NCBI RefSeq assembly: GCF_000368045.1
Contig: NZ_KB849235.1
Coordinates: forward strand, 577,168-594,697
Source: Acinetobacter johnsonii CIP 64.6
Lineage (GTDB): Bacteria > Pseudomonadota > Gammaproteobacteria > Pseudomonadales > Moraxellaceae
DNA: 17,530 nucleotides
Direction: 5' to 3'
Shown: positions 8,119 through 15,943 of the stretch, piece after piece
Layout: each line of letters opens with the position of its first letter
Position numbering within the stretch: position 1 is the stretch's first letter
Program-made: the position numbers and the translations under genes
Notes under the pieces: model-generated
The model's input: the letters and a program-made list of their open reading frames with translations, nothing else
Databases searched by the model: none
What the model was told of the DNA's origin: nothing

Positions 8119-8134
8119 GTGTAAAAAATTGGTT

Positions 8135-8296
8135 TTATTGAATCGCTGTTATTAGCTTTGCTGTTGCCTCAATGACCTTTGCTAATGGAAACAAAGCAAT
8201 GATTAACAAAATCCAATAACAAAAAATTCTTACCGATTTGTGTTGTTGTACGAGTTCTAGTGCTTTCACTATCCAGTCCCCGATGTTAAAATTCAT
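8135..8296 (-). CDS. Small single-span membrane protein, unknown function
   Basis: This 53-residue protein (MNFNIGDWIVKALELVQQHK then VRIFCYWILLIIALFPLAKVIEATAKLITAIQ) has one membrane segment at about residues 22-41 and a short amphipathic N-terminal helix. I chose the ATG at 8296, with a GGAAGGAAG site upstream, because the longer frame from 8359 would start inside a terminator hairpin. It lies between the tail terminator gene and the tail tube gene, with terminators on both sides, so it looks like an inserted moron rather than a virion part. A holin is possible by size, but there is no neighbouring lysin. I do not recognise the family. Confidence 0.6.
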   Translation of the reverse strand: MNFNIGDWIVKALELVQQHKSVRIFCYWILLIIALFPLAKVIEATAKLITAIQ

Positions 8297-8334
8297 GTAT
8301 GGTTTGCTTCCTTCTGCCGTAAGGTTGTGAACAC

Positions 8335-8368
8335 AAAAAAGCCCATGATTACGAGTCACGGGCTTTTT
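8335..8368. terminator. Bidirectional terminator after the DUF3168 gene
   Basis: An eight-pair stem, GCCCATGA (8341-8348) with TCACGGGC (8356-8363, one G-T wobble), has a seven-base loop. It is flanked by six A on the left and five T on the right, so it can act on either strand. It ends the head-to-tail joining block. Confidence 0.8.
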
Positions 8369-8427
8369 GCTTTTTAATCCACTTGATTGAAATTAAGTTA
8401 GTGTTTTGTTCAATTTTCCATATTTGA

Positions 8428-8772
8428 TTATCTGCTTGACCAGTAACTCATACTCCAGCCACGACCATGTAATTTGGTTTCCTCATCCTGCATATCAGGG
8501 TGCTTACCATTATAAAAAAAGCCAAAACCCTCCAAAACCCTACTCACCCTTAGGCGAATTGCTTCAGCCTTTTTTATATCATCATGCCAAACGACAAACT
8601 GATACTTATTATTTTCATCGATTGCCCCACAATCCATAGTATTTGCGGGAGATGAGCCAAGATTTTGAAACACCAAATAAGGCAATGGAGTTCCAATATC
8701 TGCTGGATTAGGGTAAATACGCCCTCCTAAATCCGCATCACTCTTGAGTACTTTTGGTATTTCAATGGTCAT
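8428..8772 (-). CDS. DUF3168 tail completion / tail terminator protein
   Basis: This 114-residue protein has the DUF3168 (gp17-like) pattern: PLPYLVFQNLGSSPANTMDCG (30-50) followed by YQFVVWHDD and an ALRLRV-like helix. Such proteins cap the tail tube at the head-proximal end and stop its growth. It overlaps the preceding gp10-like gene by ATGA, so the two are translationally coupled. The order connector, head closure, gp10-like, DUF3168, tube matches SPP1/HK97-type phages. It has no signal peptide or odd composition. Confidence 0.8.
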   Translation of the reverse strand: MTIEIPKVLKSDADLGGRIYPNPADIGTPLPYLVFQNLGSSPANTMDCGAIDENNKYQFVVWHDDIKKAEAIRLRVSRVLEGFGFFYNGKHPDMQDEETKLHGRGWSMSYWSSR

Positions 8773-9275
8773 GGTGCCAATTCCTTATCAATCTCAGCAT
8801 TGAACACCTCAGCAAATTTACTTGTTGCACTATCTATATTATTTTCAAGTGCTGGCGTCATAAAAGGCTGCGCTTTAGTTTTAATGGTGCCAAATTCAAT
8901 AAGCCACCAATCACGAGTATCATTAGGGATGTAGGTGTAATATGGGCTTTTTAGGCGGACAGTATTACCACCTTGCTTCCTAAACATCCCCTTATTCATT
9001 CTCCAAAACTCAGGACCAGTTTTCACACCAACACGGAATTTAACTTCATTTGAATTTCGACTCTTACCACCTTGAGTAACAATATTTTTCCAAATTTGTT
9101 CGCTGGTGTAGCCCGCATCAATCATTTTTGCATTGGATCTAGCGGCGTCCCGCACAACATTCATGGCTTGCCGTGAAGCCTTTCTCGCAATACGCTTAAC
9201 CGTCCTGTTGCTGCTTAAATTTTCAATTTTTTGGGAGAAGTCCTCCATCCCTTTAATTTTCACTTCCACAACCAT
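8769..9275 (-). CDS. HK97 gp10-like neck/tail protein
   Basis: This 168-residue protein fits the HK97 gp10-like family (PF04883). It has an N-terminal VEVKIKGMEDFSQKIENL helix-forming start, a basic region (RIARKASRQAMNVVRDAARSN, about 28-48) and a C-terminal WWLIEFGTIKTKAQPFMTPAL stretch (about 123-143) that is the most conserved part. Family members sit at the neck and help attach the tail. It begins 9 bases after the head closure gene, with AAGGTGG upstream, and overlaps the next gene by four bases. Confidence 0.85.
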   Translation of the reverse strand: MVVEVKIKGMEDFSQKIENLSSNRTVKRIARKASRQAMNVVRDAARSNAKMIDAGYTSEQIWKNIVTQGGKSRNSNEVKFRVGVKTGPEFWRMNKGMFRKQGGNTVRLKSPYYTYIPNDTRDWWLIEFGTIKTKAQPFMTPALENNIDSATSKFAEVFNAEIDKELAP

Positions 9276-9284
9276 ACAACCACC

Positions 9285-9626
9285 TTAAGGCTGCTCAGTG
9301 CCTTGTGAGAGAAGAAAAGTAACATACTCAAAACCAGTGCTCATATCCTCAAGCGGCTGGCTATCAATGGCGTAATGCTTACCCTTGTATACAACACGCA
9401 TTGTTGTGTCGATATCTTCTCGATATCGAATTTTCATGCGAGCTACAACCTTTGATTGATTGGATTGGGCTGCGATTAAATCCCTGCCTGACAGATGTGT
9501 AATCTTGGCCCATAAAGATAAATAATCAGACCATTGCGCTGGAATGGGATAACCATCCTCATCGCGATTAGCCCCTTTTCTTTGAACCATAACTCTATGC
9601 CGAAACTCACTTGCGCGTTGTCCCAT
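9285..9626 (-). CDS. Head closure protein (SPP1 gp16 / PF05521-like)
   Basis: This 113-residue beta-rich protein starts MGQRASEFRHRVMVQRK. It has the family's W-x-D-Y-x-x-LWAKI segment (about 32-44) and a closing MRVVYKGKHYAIDSQPLED. Family members form the ring beneath the connector that holds DNA in the head and docks the tail. It lies directly after the connector gene and before the gp10-like gene, as expected. Length is normal for the family. Confidence 0.85.
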   Translation of the reverse strand: MGQRASEFRHRVMVQRKGANRDEDGYPIPAQWSDYLSLWAKITHLSGRDLIAAQSNQSKVVARMKIRYREDIDTTMRVVYKGKHYAIDSQPLEDMSTGFEYVTFLLSQGTEQP

Positions 9627-9633
9627 ACAGCAC

Positions 9634-9924
9634 CTATATAGCCGTCGGCTTACGATATGGATAAAGTAATGACTGCACTGGCATAGGTAAGAAATTGCCG
9701 TTCACAGGTGCATCACCTTCAGCATTACGGAATTGATCCCAATAACCAATCAACAGTAAAGCGGCCTGTTTAATAGCAGCGGGATAATCAGCTTCAAAAG
9801 TGTCTGTGATGTAATTCTTAATGACAGACTCAGCTGCAGCAATGTATCCATTTAAGGAGGTGTCATTACTGTCATCGTCGTACCGTAAGTGGTGTTTTAC
9901 TTCCTCTAAATCAACGATACTCAT
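9634..9924 (-). CDS. Head-tail connector protein (HK97 gp6-like)
   Basis: This small helical protein of about 96 residues (MSIVDLEEVKHHLRYDDDSNDTSLNGYIAAAESVIKNYI ...) matches the gp6-like connector family PF05135. The LEEVK-LR-D--DDT-L--YI-AAE---NYI pattern is diagnostic, and the C-terminus has the LP-P-QSLLYPYR motif. It forms the ring under the portal. I chose the ATG at 9924: it overlaps the portal stop by ATGA and has GGGGAG five bases upstream. A longer frame starting at 9936 adds only four residues. Confidence 0.88.
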   Translation of the reverse strand: MSIVDLEEVKHHLRYDDDSNDTSLNGYIAAAESVIKNYITDTFEADYPAAIKQAALLLIGYWDQFRNAEGDAPVNGNFLPMPVQSLLYPYRKPTAI

Positions 9925-11369
9925 GTTTCTCCCCATTTTTTTTGAGCTAGCTTGAAATTTTCATGGTCAAACTCACCTGAATGACCTTTTTCACAGTGCC
10001 ACAAAGACCCTTTATGAGTAACAAAACAACCTTTTTCATATCGACTTTCAGATTTAAATACGCCCTTATACAGCGACTTTTCACTGTTATTTTCGGGTAA
10101 ATCAGGTGGTTTCTGGTCAGCCTTAGTGGTTGAACTTGTATTAAAAGGATCTTCCCGCTGATCACGCTTAGAAAGTGCTTCCAGTGAAAAGTTTTGCTGT
10201 TGCATGTAAACCGTGTCACCACCAACAATCGGCAATAGCCCAACCTCCACACGTGCCTCATTAGGCGTTAGGATTGCAGCGCCTACACCTTCTTTTAAGC
10301 GTGCCATTTGTGATGTTGAATCCATACGGATAAGCACATTAATATCTAAAAATGCTTCCAAACCACTATCTTTAAGCCCTAGTCCGTCATCAAGTAAGTT
10401 TTCACGTGCTTCTATCGGGCTTTGTAAACAGTCTGAATAGTAAATTTCATTCAGATCTGAAATTTTAACCGTAGGTGTGGGTCCTAAACCGACCTTAAAC
10501 AATGGAACATGAAAGACAGAGCAAATAATCTCAGCTGTCATTTTTAACTGCTCAATGAGTTGAGAATCTGCCGCACTTACTGTAATGGTTTGGAAAGTCA
10601 CCCCATCACCAAGTACTGCAGTACCCCCAAGATTTGCACCTGAATAATTTGCATTCCACTGCTTACGAAGTTCCGCAGCCTTCTCATTAGTGATAGATCC
10701 TGGTGTAGTCAAAACACCTGAAGGACGACTGTTATTACGAAAAAGGTTACGAGAGTTTCTCTGAATCTCAATACCCTGTCCCGCAGCCAATGAGCACGCC
10801 ATAATTGGGGTTAGTCCCACAAGTGGGTGATAAAAACAGTTAATACGGTCATGGATGATTTCGGATGCTGGTATTACTACCGAATCAGTCTGTGTAAGTC
10901 GATCGTTACCCAATTGGTAAAAGACATTTCCATTGTCATCAATCAACGGTTTACAAAGATCAGGATTGAGCACAACAAGCTCCGTCACTTCACCAAAAAT
11001 ATCTCTGCGTTTCAGCACATAAGTATTGCCACGTAACAACAATGAAGTTGTCCAGTGTTCACTAAATTGCTGCCAAATTTGAAACCGGTTAGGCTTTTTT
11101 AATACGCGAAATTTGCTTGGTATATCTGCATTGACCAAAACACCTTTTTCATGGCGCTTCAATTGAATCGGCATCTTACCAATATCTTGTGAAATTAATG
11201 AGACACATGAAAAAACAGCATGATGTGCAGTAACATCTTCACGGGTTAGTTCATCATTTTTTTGCCATGCACCCGAATAAGGCTCATGGACAAACATCGA
11301 GTGCCATCCACTGCCTGAATGAACACCTTGAAGCGATTTTTTCTTAAATAAATTGCCAAAAATGCCCAT
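9921..11369 (-). CDS. Portal protein (HK97 family) with C-terminal CBM-like module
   Basis: This 482-residue HK97-type portal (PF04860) forms the dodecameric ring through which TerL pumps DNA. The N-terminus and core carry the family stretches VTAHHAVFSCVSLISQDIGKMP, the FRNNSRPSGVL region and LKMTAEIICSVFHVPLFKVG. Beyond the usual end, after a Ser/Thr/Pro-rich linker (about 405-433), is an extra module of 46 residues (434-479, YKGVFKSESRYEKGCFVTH followed by GSLWHCEKG). Its spacing resembles chitin-binding type 5/12-like domains found in many phage proteins. That module is not needed for the portal fold and its partner is unknown. The gene lies between the 96-residue unknown gene and the connector. 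Confidence 0.92.
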   Translation of the reverse strand: MGIFGNLFKKKSLQGVHSGSGWHSMFVHEPYSGAWQKNDELTREDVTAHHAVFSCVSLISQDIGKMPIQLKRHEKGVLVNADIPSKFRVLKKPNRFQIWQQFSEHWTTSLLLRGNTYVLKRRDIFGEVTELVVLNPDLCKPLIDDNGNVFYQLGNDRLTQTDSVVIPASEIIHDRINCFYHPLVGLTPIMACSLAAGQGIEIQRNSRNLFRNNSRPSGVLTTPGSITNEKAAELRKQWNANYSGANLGGTAVLGDGVTFQTITVSAADSQLIEQLKMTAEIICSVFHVPLFKVGLGPTPTVKISDLNEIYYSDCLQSPIEARENLLDDGLGLKDSGLEAFLDINVLIRMDSTSQMARLKEGVGAAILTPNEARVEVGLLPIVGGDTVYMQQQNFSLEALSKRDQREDPFNTSSTTKADQKPPDLPENNSEKSLYKGVFKSESRYEKGCFVTHKGSLWHCEKGHSGEFDHENFKLAQKKWGET

Positions 11370-11380
11370 TATTTACCGCC

Positions 11381-11671
11381 TTATTTTGCTTTGCTTGCAC
11401 GTTTTTGTTTGGGTTTGACTGGCTTCTCTTCTTGCACCACTTGTTGAACATTCTCTAATTGATGCTCAACCATCAAAGGCAATTCAACCAAACTGCCAAA
11501 ATCATCAACAACTAGGGTTCCATTTAAGTTCTTCAAGAACTCAATCGAAAGTTCGCCATCCAAAGACTCTGCAAACTTCAACTTAATTAAGATTTTGGCT
11601 TGTAGATCTGGAACTTCAGCTACATCACCAGGCATTCCTTGCGGCGCCTTTCTTAAATATTTAATTTTCAT
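11381..11671 (-). CDS. Small phage head-region protein, unknown function
   Basis: This 96-residue protein begins MKIKYLRKAPQGMPGDVAEVPDLQAKILIKLKFAE and ends in a lysine-rich tail (KPVKPKQKRASKAK). Short proteins with the KYL-APQG--GD---VPDLQAK-L pattern are common between capsid and portal genes of Acinetobacter prophages (from memory), but I know of no assigned function. The charged C-terminus suggests contact with DNA or with the capsid interior. It lies between a terminator-like hairpin (11712-11741) and the portal gene. Confidence 0.7.
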   Translation of the reverse strand: MKIKYLRKAPQGMPGDVAEVPDLQAKILIKLKFAESLDGELSIEFLKNLNGTLVVDDFGSLVELPLMVEHQLENVQQVVQEEKPVKPKQKRASKAK

Positions 11672-11711
11672 AGACTGTTCTCATAGCTAAACAACTTTGA
11701 TGCTTAGATAT

Positions 11712-11741
11712 AAAAACAGCCCCAATAAAGGAGCTGTTTTT
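11712..11741. terminator. Bidirectional terminator after the major capsid gene
   Basis: Minus-strand AAAAACAGCTCC-TTTATT-GGGGCTGTTTTT pairs over twelve bases, with one T-G wobble, and has A- and T-tracts on opposite sides. It lies 18 bases after the capsid stop codon and would favour high capsid over portal expression. Confidence 0.75.
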
Positions 11742-11758
11742 GACCTAATGAATAAAGA

Positions 11759-13092
11759 TTAGGTGTACTGAATATAAGCTGCAGCAATCGGGCGGCGTTT
11801 TGCCCATGTGATGAATTTCTCAACACGAATTGCAAACTTATTTTCTTGCCATAAGTTATGTGTCGTTGCACCATCAGTCAATGTGGCTTGGTCACTGTAG
11901 GCAACATCCACACCACCATCTTGAGCAACAAGAATTTCACTCATTTTCACAAGTTCAATTCGGTCCCCAACAGATTGAGAGGTAATGACAGGAATAGCCA
12001 ATAATGAGCGGGCAGCACCTGCGAAATTCATACCATTAAAGTAAGTATTACCTAATGCATCACGAAGCAAGGCGATACGCATTGCACGTGTTTCGCTCAT
12101 TAAGAAGTACGCACCATCTGTACTTAAATTCGCCTCAACAAACGTCTCAATCAATTTCAACAAATCAGCTTCAATTGCTTCTGCGGTTTCACCGCTTGCT
12201 GCAACTGCAACAACACCATTGAGAATGCCCGCTGGTGTTACATCGGTTTGTGCTTGTGTACCAAGGAATGTTTCATCAATAAGCGTTTTAGATGCAGCAA
12301 TCAAATCGTTTAACACTAACTGATCAACTGCTGGATCAGAACGACGCAGCAACTCTTGGGTATACACCGTAATAGCTGCAAGCTTATGTTCTTTAATTTC
12401 TACGCTGTCAAACGTTGGATTTGTTAAAGGTTTTTTAGCTCCTTCACCAACCCATGAAGCTGTCCCACCAGTAGCCTGACCATTGATTTTGATATTAAAA
12501 GGCACCGTACGATAACCTTGCAACTTATCAAAAATGGTTGCGTTACGAAGCAGCTCTAAAAAATCACCTTTATATGTATCTTGCTGAACCAATGGTGCTG
12601 CAAAGCCAGCATCAGTCGTAGTTCCAAGCACAGCTTTTTCAATATACTGAACCGTATCCTGACCAAACCCAAGTTGCTTTGCTGCATCCACTACCGTCAA
12701 TAAGTTACCTTGCTTTTGAACATGGCATGCCAACATTTTTGCACGAACAAATTGAGTAAAACCAATACCCTTTGGCAAATTGGATTCAGTTGTAACCACT
12801 GTTTTCTTTTTAGTTGGATCTGGATCACCTTCGGCAGAGGCTTTAGCTTCTTCACCACTCTCACCAGCAACTGGCGTCCCCGTTTCAGCGGCATGTTTAG
12901 CAGCTTCGATTTGTTTTTGACGCGTTCGATATTCTTTTCGATCGCTGCAATTTCTGCTTCAACAGTTTGAATTGCCGCTTCAGTTTCATCGTCTGGTGTA
13001 GAGCCACCATCTAATGACTTAGTAATATGCCCTTGAAGCTCTAAATTTTTTGCAGCTAAAGCATCAAGCAACTGTTTTAAATATTTGTTCAT
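11759..13092 (-). pseudogene. Major capsid protein (HK97 fold), frame broken by one base
   Basis: Two overlapping frames together encode one HK97-type capsid protein. The first, ATG 13092 to stop 12697, gives MNKYLKQLLDALAAKNLELQ, a coiled-coil scaffold (delta) domain, then goes out of frame in a run of five A (12914-12918; GTC AAA AAC AAA). The second frame, equivalent to one extra base there, continues QIEAAKHAAETGTPVAGES ... and includes the mature capsid domain (SNLPKGIGFTQFVRAKM, TYKGDFLELLRNATIFDKL, WAKRRPIAAAYIQYT) to the stop at 11759. Restoring one A gives 444 residues, with about 100 before the likely cleavage point, close to HK97. The start overlaps the protease stop by ATGA. A sequencing error in the A-run, a real mutation, or slippage are all possible. 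Confidence 0.85.
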
Positions 13093-13682
13093 ACCAATTT
13101 CACTCCACCCTTTGTTGGGCTATTTAATTTGACAACAACGTGTTTTTGTTCAGATGAAACGCCATCTGTAACGGTCTGAGGTTTTTTGCCCAACGCGGCT
13201 TTGTGTTCCTCAAAAGCTTTTTTAAAATCTGTTCCGCTATCACGGTTATCTGGAATCGTGACAAGTGAAAGCTCATACCATTCCCAATCTTCAAACTTAA
13301 TACCGCCGCCTTTAATCATTTCAGCGGTATCCCAATTCGGCAGAAAGCCAACAGATAATCCTTTTACAAGGTCGTACTTCAAAGATTGGTATGCTTCATC
13401 TACTCGATCCTTCAGCTTTCCTTCTTCCTTGATCTCAGGAATATGGATTTCTACTTCGATTCCTTTATCTGTTACTTTCGCGCTGGTCACATGGCCAATC
13501 GGGCTTCGCATGTCGTGATGAAATAGCAATGGCATAGGTAATTTGAATTTCGCACCCTTTGGCACCATGATGTCTTTCGATCGATCTTGATTCGGTGTAC
13601 TTGCTGTACCAGTAAATGTTCGCTTTTCCTCATCGACGCTTTTAATCTCAAAAGAGCCGAATGACTTATGTAGAGCAGACAT
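13089..13682 (-). CDS. Prohead serine protease (HK97 gp4-like, family U35)
   Basis: This 197-residue protein matches phage prohead protease PF04586. It has N-terminal FGSFEIKSVDEEKRTFTGTAST, a HHD motif (H55/H56; catalytic His candidates), GLSVGF (S110) and WYELSLVTIPDN (S139). It removes the delta scaffold from capsid subunits after prohead assembly and then digests itself. The C-terminus after about residue 150 is basic and low in structure, as usual. Ribosome site GGAGGGG lies just before the ATG. It overlaps the capsid start by ATGA, so protease and capsid translation are coupled. Length is normal. Confidence 0.92.
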   Translation of the reverse strand: MSALHKSFGSFEIKSVDEEKRTFTGTASTPNQDRSKDIMVPKGAKFKLPMPLLFHHDMRSPIGHVTSAKVTDKGIEVEIHIPEIKEEGKLKDRVDEAYQSLKYDLVKGLSVGFLPNWDTAEMIKGGGIKFEDWEWYELSLVTIPDNRDSGTDFKKAFEEHKAALGKKPQTVTDGVSSEQKHVVVKLNSPTKGGVKLV

Positions 13683-13698
13683 AGCCCCTCCAAAATGT

Positions 13699-13721
13699 AA
13701 AAACCGCCAATTAAGGCGGTT
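13699..13721 (-). terminator. Terminator overlapping the TerL stop codon
   Basis: Minus-strand AACCGCC-TTAATT-GGCGGTT forms a seven-pair stem followed by five T. The hairpin overlaps the TAA of the large terminase gene at 13720-13722 and lies just before the protease ribosome site. Confidence 0.7.
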
Positions 13722-15396
13722 ATATGAAATGTATTTCGTAATCTTTATTTGTAGGTTCAGGGTTCAAACTCATTAATGCCACTGCGTTAAACATGGCTAT
13801 GACGGGGTCGATTTTTCCTACACCTGAATCCTGCTTGGTAATCCGCATACCATTACCAATCATCACGACCCGAGCATTACCTACACACCAAGTCATCAAC
13901 TGCTGTCCTGCATGCCAGAGATTTCCCTCTGCCAATTTACGTTCAGAAGTCATGATGTATCCCATCAACTTATGTCCTTGCGGGACTGCGACAAGAATTT
14001 CTTCAGGAATCCCAGCGCCTGTTAATCCATCAATGAGACCTCCAAGACCTTGTGGATCTAGTCCAATTTTGTCGAGCTTGCCACTGTCATAAATTTGCTT
14101 TGCAATTAACGCCAACTGGTCAATGTCTTCACCCACTTTATCGACAACAACAAGGCTTCCTTCTTGCTCAAAGTCTTTATATTTAGGGATATTCTCTTTA
14201 CGACGTTCCAAGGCAATTTTATTCGCCCAAGCTCGATTCCAAAGCCACCAAATACGTGGATCTTTCTTCAACCGTCCTAAGGCAGCGAACCCAAGTAAGT
14301 CATCAAGGCCGCCACCATCAATCCCTAATGTGATCAGCTCAGATTGTTCAATTAATTGCTCAAGTCCAAATACATGGTTTTGCTGGACCCAATACTCAGC
14401 ACCCGCCCAACGGTTTGCCCGAAGGTTCATGCCGATTTCAATGTTTAAGTGTTTGGCCAAGAAGTCTCTAAGCGACTCTTCACCTGCATCTTTGACCTTA
14501 TTGAACTCTGAAATCAGGTATTCAAGGTCTACAGAAGCACCTAAATTCGGGTTGGTGATGTAAAAATTCTCAGGTTTTAAGTGTTCACCTGCCTCTATCA
14601 AATGCTTAGGAAACTCATAAATAAGAGGTAAAAAGGCTTTATCCTCTTTAATTCCATCCCTTACATCACGCGCATAATCTAATAATTGCTTGAATACACC
14701 ACATGGGACTTCATCAGACATGGTAGAAAGATAAATCACGCACCCTTCGGGACGCGATGCCAAGCCACCTTTCGCTTCACGGAACATTGACTCAGCATTG
14801 GCACGCTTACCAAAAAGCCAAACCTCATCGATCAAAATAATCGATGCTTTCTTACCAGCAGCTGCATTAGATTCCGCAGCAATAACCTTGAGTGTTGCAC
14901 CAGTACCTAAATGAGTAACGGTTTTAGTGTGCTCAGAAATATTAATCATTGAACTGAGCTCTTCATCAGCTTTGATGAAGTCTCGGATCGGGTTGAAGCT
15001 GTTGTCGGCAACTTCCTTGGTTGGCGCAAGGATAATCAACTCTGCTGAAAGTCGATCATTTAACAAAAGCAAAGTCAGCATGATTCCTGCAGCGATCGTA
15101 GACTTAGTATTTTTCTTAGAAATCAGAAGAAAAAACTCACGAATCAAACGACGCTTAGTTTCAGGGTTATATGCCCCTGCAATTGCTCTTACAAATTCAA
15201 TTACCCACTCCAATGTGACATCGCCCATCTTCGGGCTATCCATCACATCAACAAGAATGAGTTCCTTAAAAATTCGCTCAGCAACATCTGCAACTTGCGG
15301 AAACTGTGGTGCACATGGCATGAGCGATTGCTTTTTGACAATACGCTCCTCCCAGTCTGGGCAAGCGGTTGTCCATACTGGGAGCATTGCAGTCAT
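13720..15396 (-). CDS. Terminase large subunit
   Basis: This 558-residue protein is a Terminase_1-type (PF03354, HK97-like) packaging motor: an ATPase domain then an RNase H-like nuclease. The Walker A position reads SKKNTKST (93-100), Walker B ILIDE (187-191), and the coupling motif is YLSTMS (222-227). The nuclease half carries LGIDGGGLDD (about 351-360) and a later IGLDPQG and DPVIAMFNA, which supply acidic metal ligands. It binds the portal, cuts concatemers and drives DNA into the head. It starts 3 bases after the TerS stop. A second ATG at codon 4 is possible. Its stop overlaps a terminator hairpin. Confidence 0.95.
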   Translation of the reverse strand: MTAMLPVWTTACPDWEERIVKKQSLMPCAPQFPQVADVAERIFKELILVDVMDSPKMGDVTLEWVIEFVRAIAGAYNPETKRRLIREFFLLISKKNTKSTIAAGIMLTLLLLNDRLSAELIILAPTKEVADNSFNPIRDFIKADEELSSMINISEHTKTVTHLGTGATLKVIAAESNAAAGKKASIILIDEVWLFGKRANAESMFREAKGGLASRPEGCVIYLSTMSDEVPCGVFKQLLDYARDVRDGIKEDKAFLPLIYEFPKHLIEAGEHLKPENFYITNPNLGASVDLEYLISEFNKVKDAGEESLRDFLAKHLNIEIGMNLRANRWAGAEYWVQQNHVFGLEQLIEQSELITLGIDGGGLDDLLGFAALGRLKKDPRIWWLWNRAWANKIALERRKENIPKYKDFEQEGSLVVVDKVGEDIDQLALIAKQIYDSGKLDKIGLDPQGLGGLIDGLTGAGIPEEILVAVPQGHKLMGYIMTSERKLAEGNLWHAGQQLMTWCVGNARVVMIGNGMRITKQDSGVGKIDPVIAMFNAVALMSLNPEPTNKDYEIHFI

Positions 15397-15399
15397 GTT

Positions 15400-15879
15400 T
15401 TAACTCGGTAATTGATTATTCAAGGTGCCAAACTTTCCGCTTTGGGCTGCTTTCTTAGCTTCTTCCGCTTTAGCTTCTTTCTTACCTTTGTCAGCAACCT
15501 TGCCATGTACATAAGGTAATGCAGCCTTAGCAGCATTCACTCGCATGAACATGTCATCGCTTTTATTCATCACATCTAAAAGAAACTGTAACGGATCATC
15601 CTTGGCGTAATTCTCTTCATCCAAAGGGTTGTCATTTTCCCCACTATCCACGGAGTTAACTTTTGGTTTTTTTGAAGTTAACTTTTCGGTCGTAGGAGTT
15701 AACTTTTTAACTGATTTAAATTGATCAATATAAGCAATAACTTCTGGAATTTTTGCAAGTTTAGAACCTTGCTGCATTGCAGATTTTTCACTATATCCTG
15801 CTGATATTGCTGCATCTTTATTGCTTAAGCCATCCACAACAGCTTGAGCAAAAGCTTTCATTTTTGCTGTTAAAGCCAT
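15400..15879 (-). CDS. Terminase small subunit
   Basis: This 159-residue protein begins MALTAKMKAFAQAVVDGLSNKDAAISAGYS, the terminase_2-like N-terminal helix-turn-helix that recognises packaging DNA. A DNA-rich linker (about 55-80, repeated K-L-T motifs) follows. The C-terminal helical segment FLLDVMNKSDDMFMRVNAAKAALPYVHGK leads to a Lys/Ala-rich tail. It marks viral DNA and positions TerL. Ribosome site AAGGA lies 6 bases before the ATG. The linker DNA holds three copies of a GTTAAC-centred repeat, and a fourth is in the leader. Recognition sites inside the terS gene are known from pac phages such as P22 and SPP1, so this gene may carry its own binding site. Confidence 0.9.
   Translation of the reverse strand: MALTAKMKAFAQAVVDGLSNKDAAISAGYSEKSAMQQGSKLAKIPEVIAYIDQFKSVKKLTPTTEKLTSKKPKVNSVDSGENDNPLDEENYAKDDPLQFLLDVMNKSDDMFMRVNAAKAALPYVHGKVADKGKKEAKAEEAKKAAQSGKFGTLNNQLPS
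15655..15703. repeat. Three direct repeats (core AAAAGTTAACT) inside terS
   Basis: GTTAAC hexamers at 15655-15660, 15677-15682 and 15698-15703 are spaced 22 and 21 bases apart, about two helical turns. Each is embedded in AAAAGTTAACT on the minus strand. They encode Lys-Leu-Thr, Lys-Leu-Thr and Lys-Val-Asn, so the frame differs in one copy and codon conservation alone does not explain them. They may be a TerS binding array. Confidence 0.75.
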
Positions 15880-15894
15880 CGCAAATCCTTAACT

Positions 15895-15912
15895 CTAAAA
15901 GTTAACTTTTAG
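15895..15912. promoter_or_regulatory. 18-bp perfect palindrome upstream of terS (operator or terminase site)
   Basis: CTAAAAGTTAACTTTTAG reads the same on both strands and contains the AAAAGTTAACT core on each. It lies between the terS ribosome site and the GC-rich packaging-site candidate, and overlaps a second palindrome (TTTTAGCTAAAA, 15907-15918). It may bind a dimeric protein, most simply TerS. Confidence 0.55.
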
Positions 15913-15943
15913 CTAAAAAGAGAAATTTTTTTATACGTGAGAT

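Noticed and set aside
8297..8359. N-terminal extension of the small membrane protein (start at 8359)
   Set aside because: The start lies inside the bidirectional terminator and the added residues have no membrane-protein character; ATG 8296 has an upstream GGAAGGAAG.
13793..15403. Long plus-strand open frames opposite the large terminase
   Set aside because: They are antisense to a well-identified gene, have no ribosome sites, and read as Ser/Arg-rich shadow protein.
15655..15912. CRISPR-like array in the GTTAAC repeats
   Set aside because: The repeats are only about 11 bases, with roughly 10-base gaps inside a coding gene; repeat and spacer lengths do not fit CRISPR.
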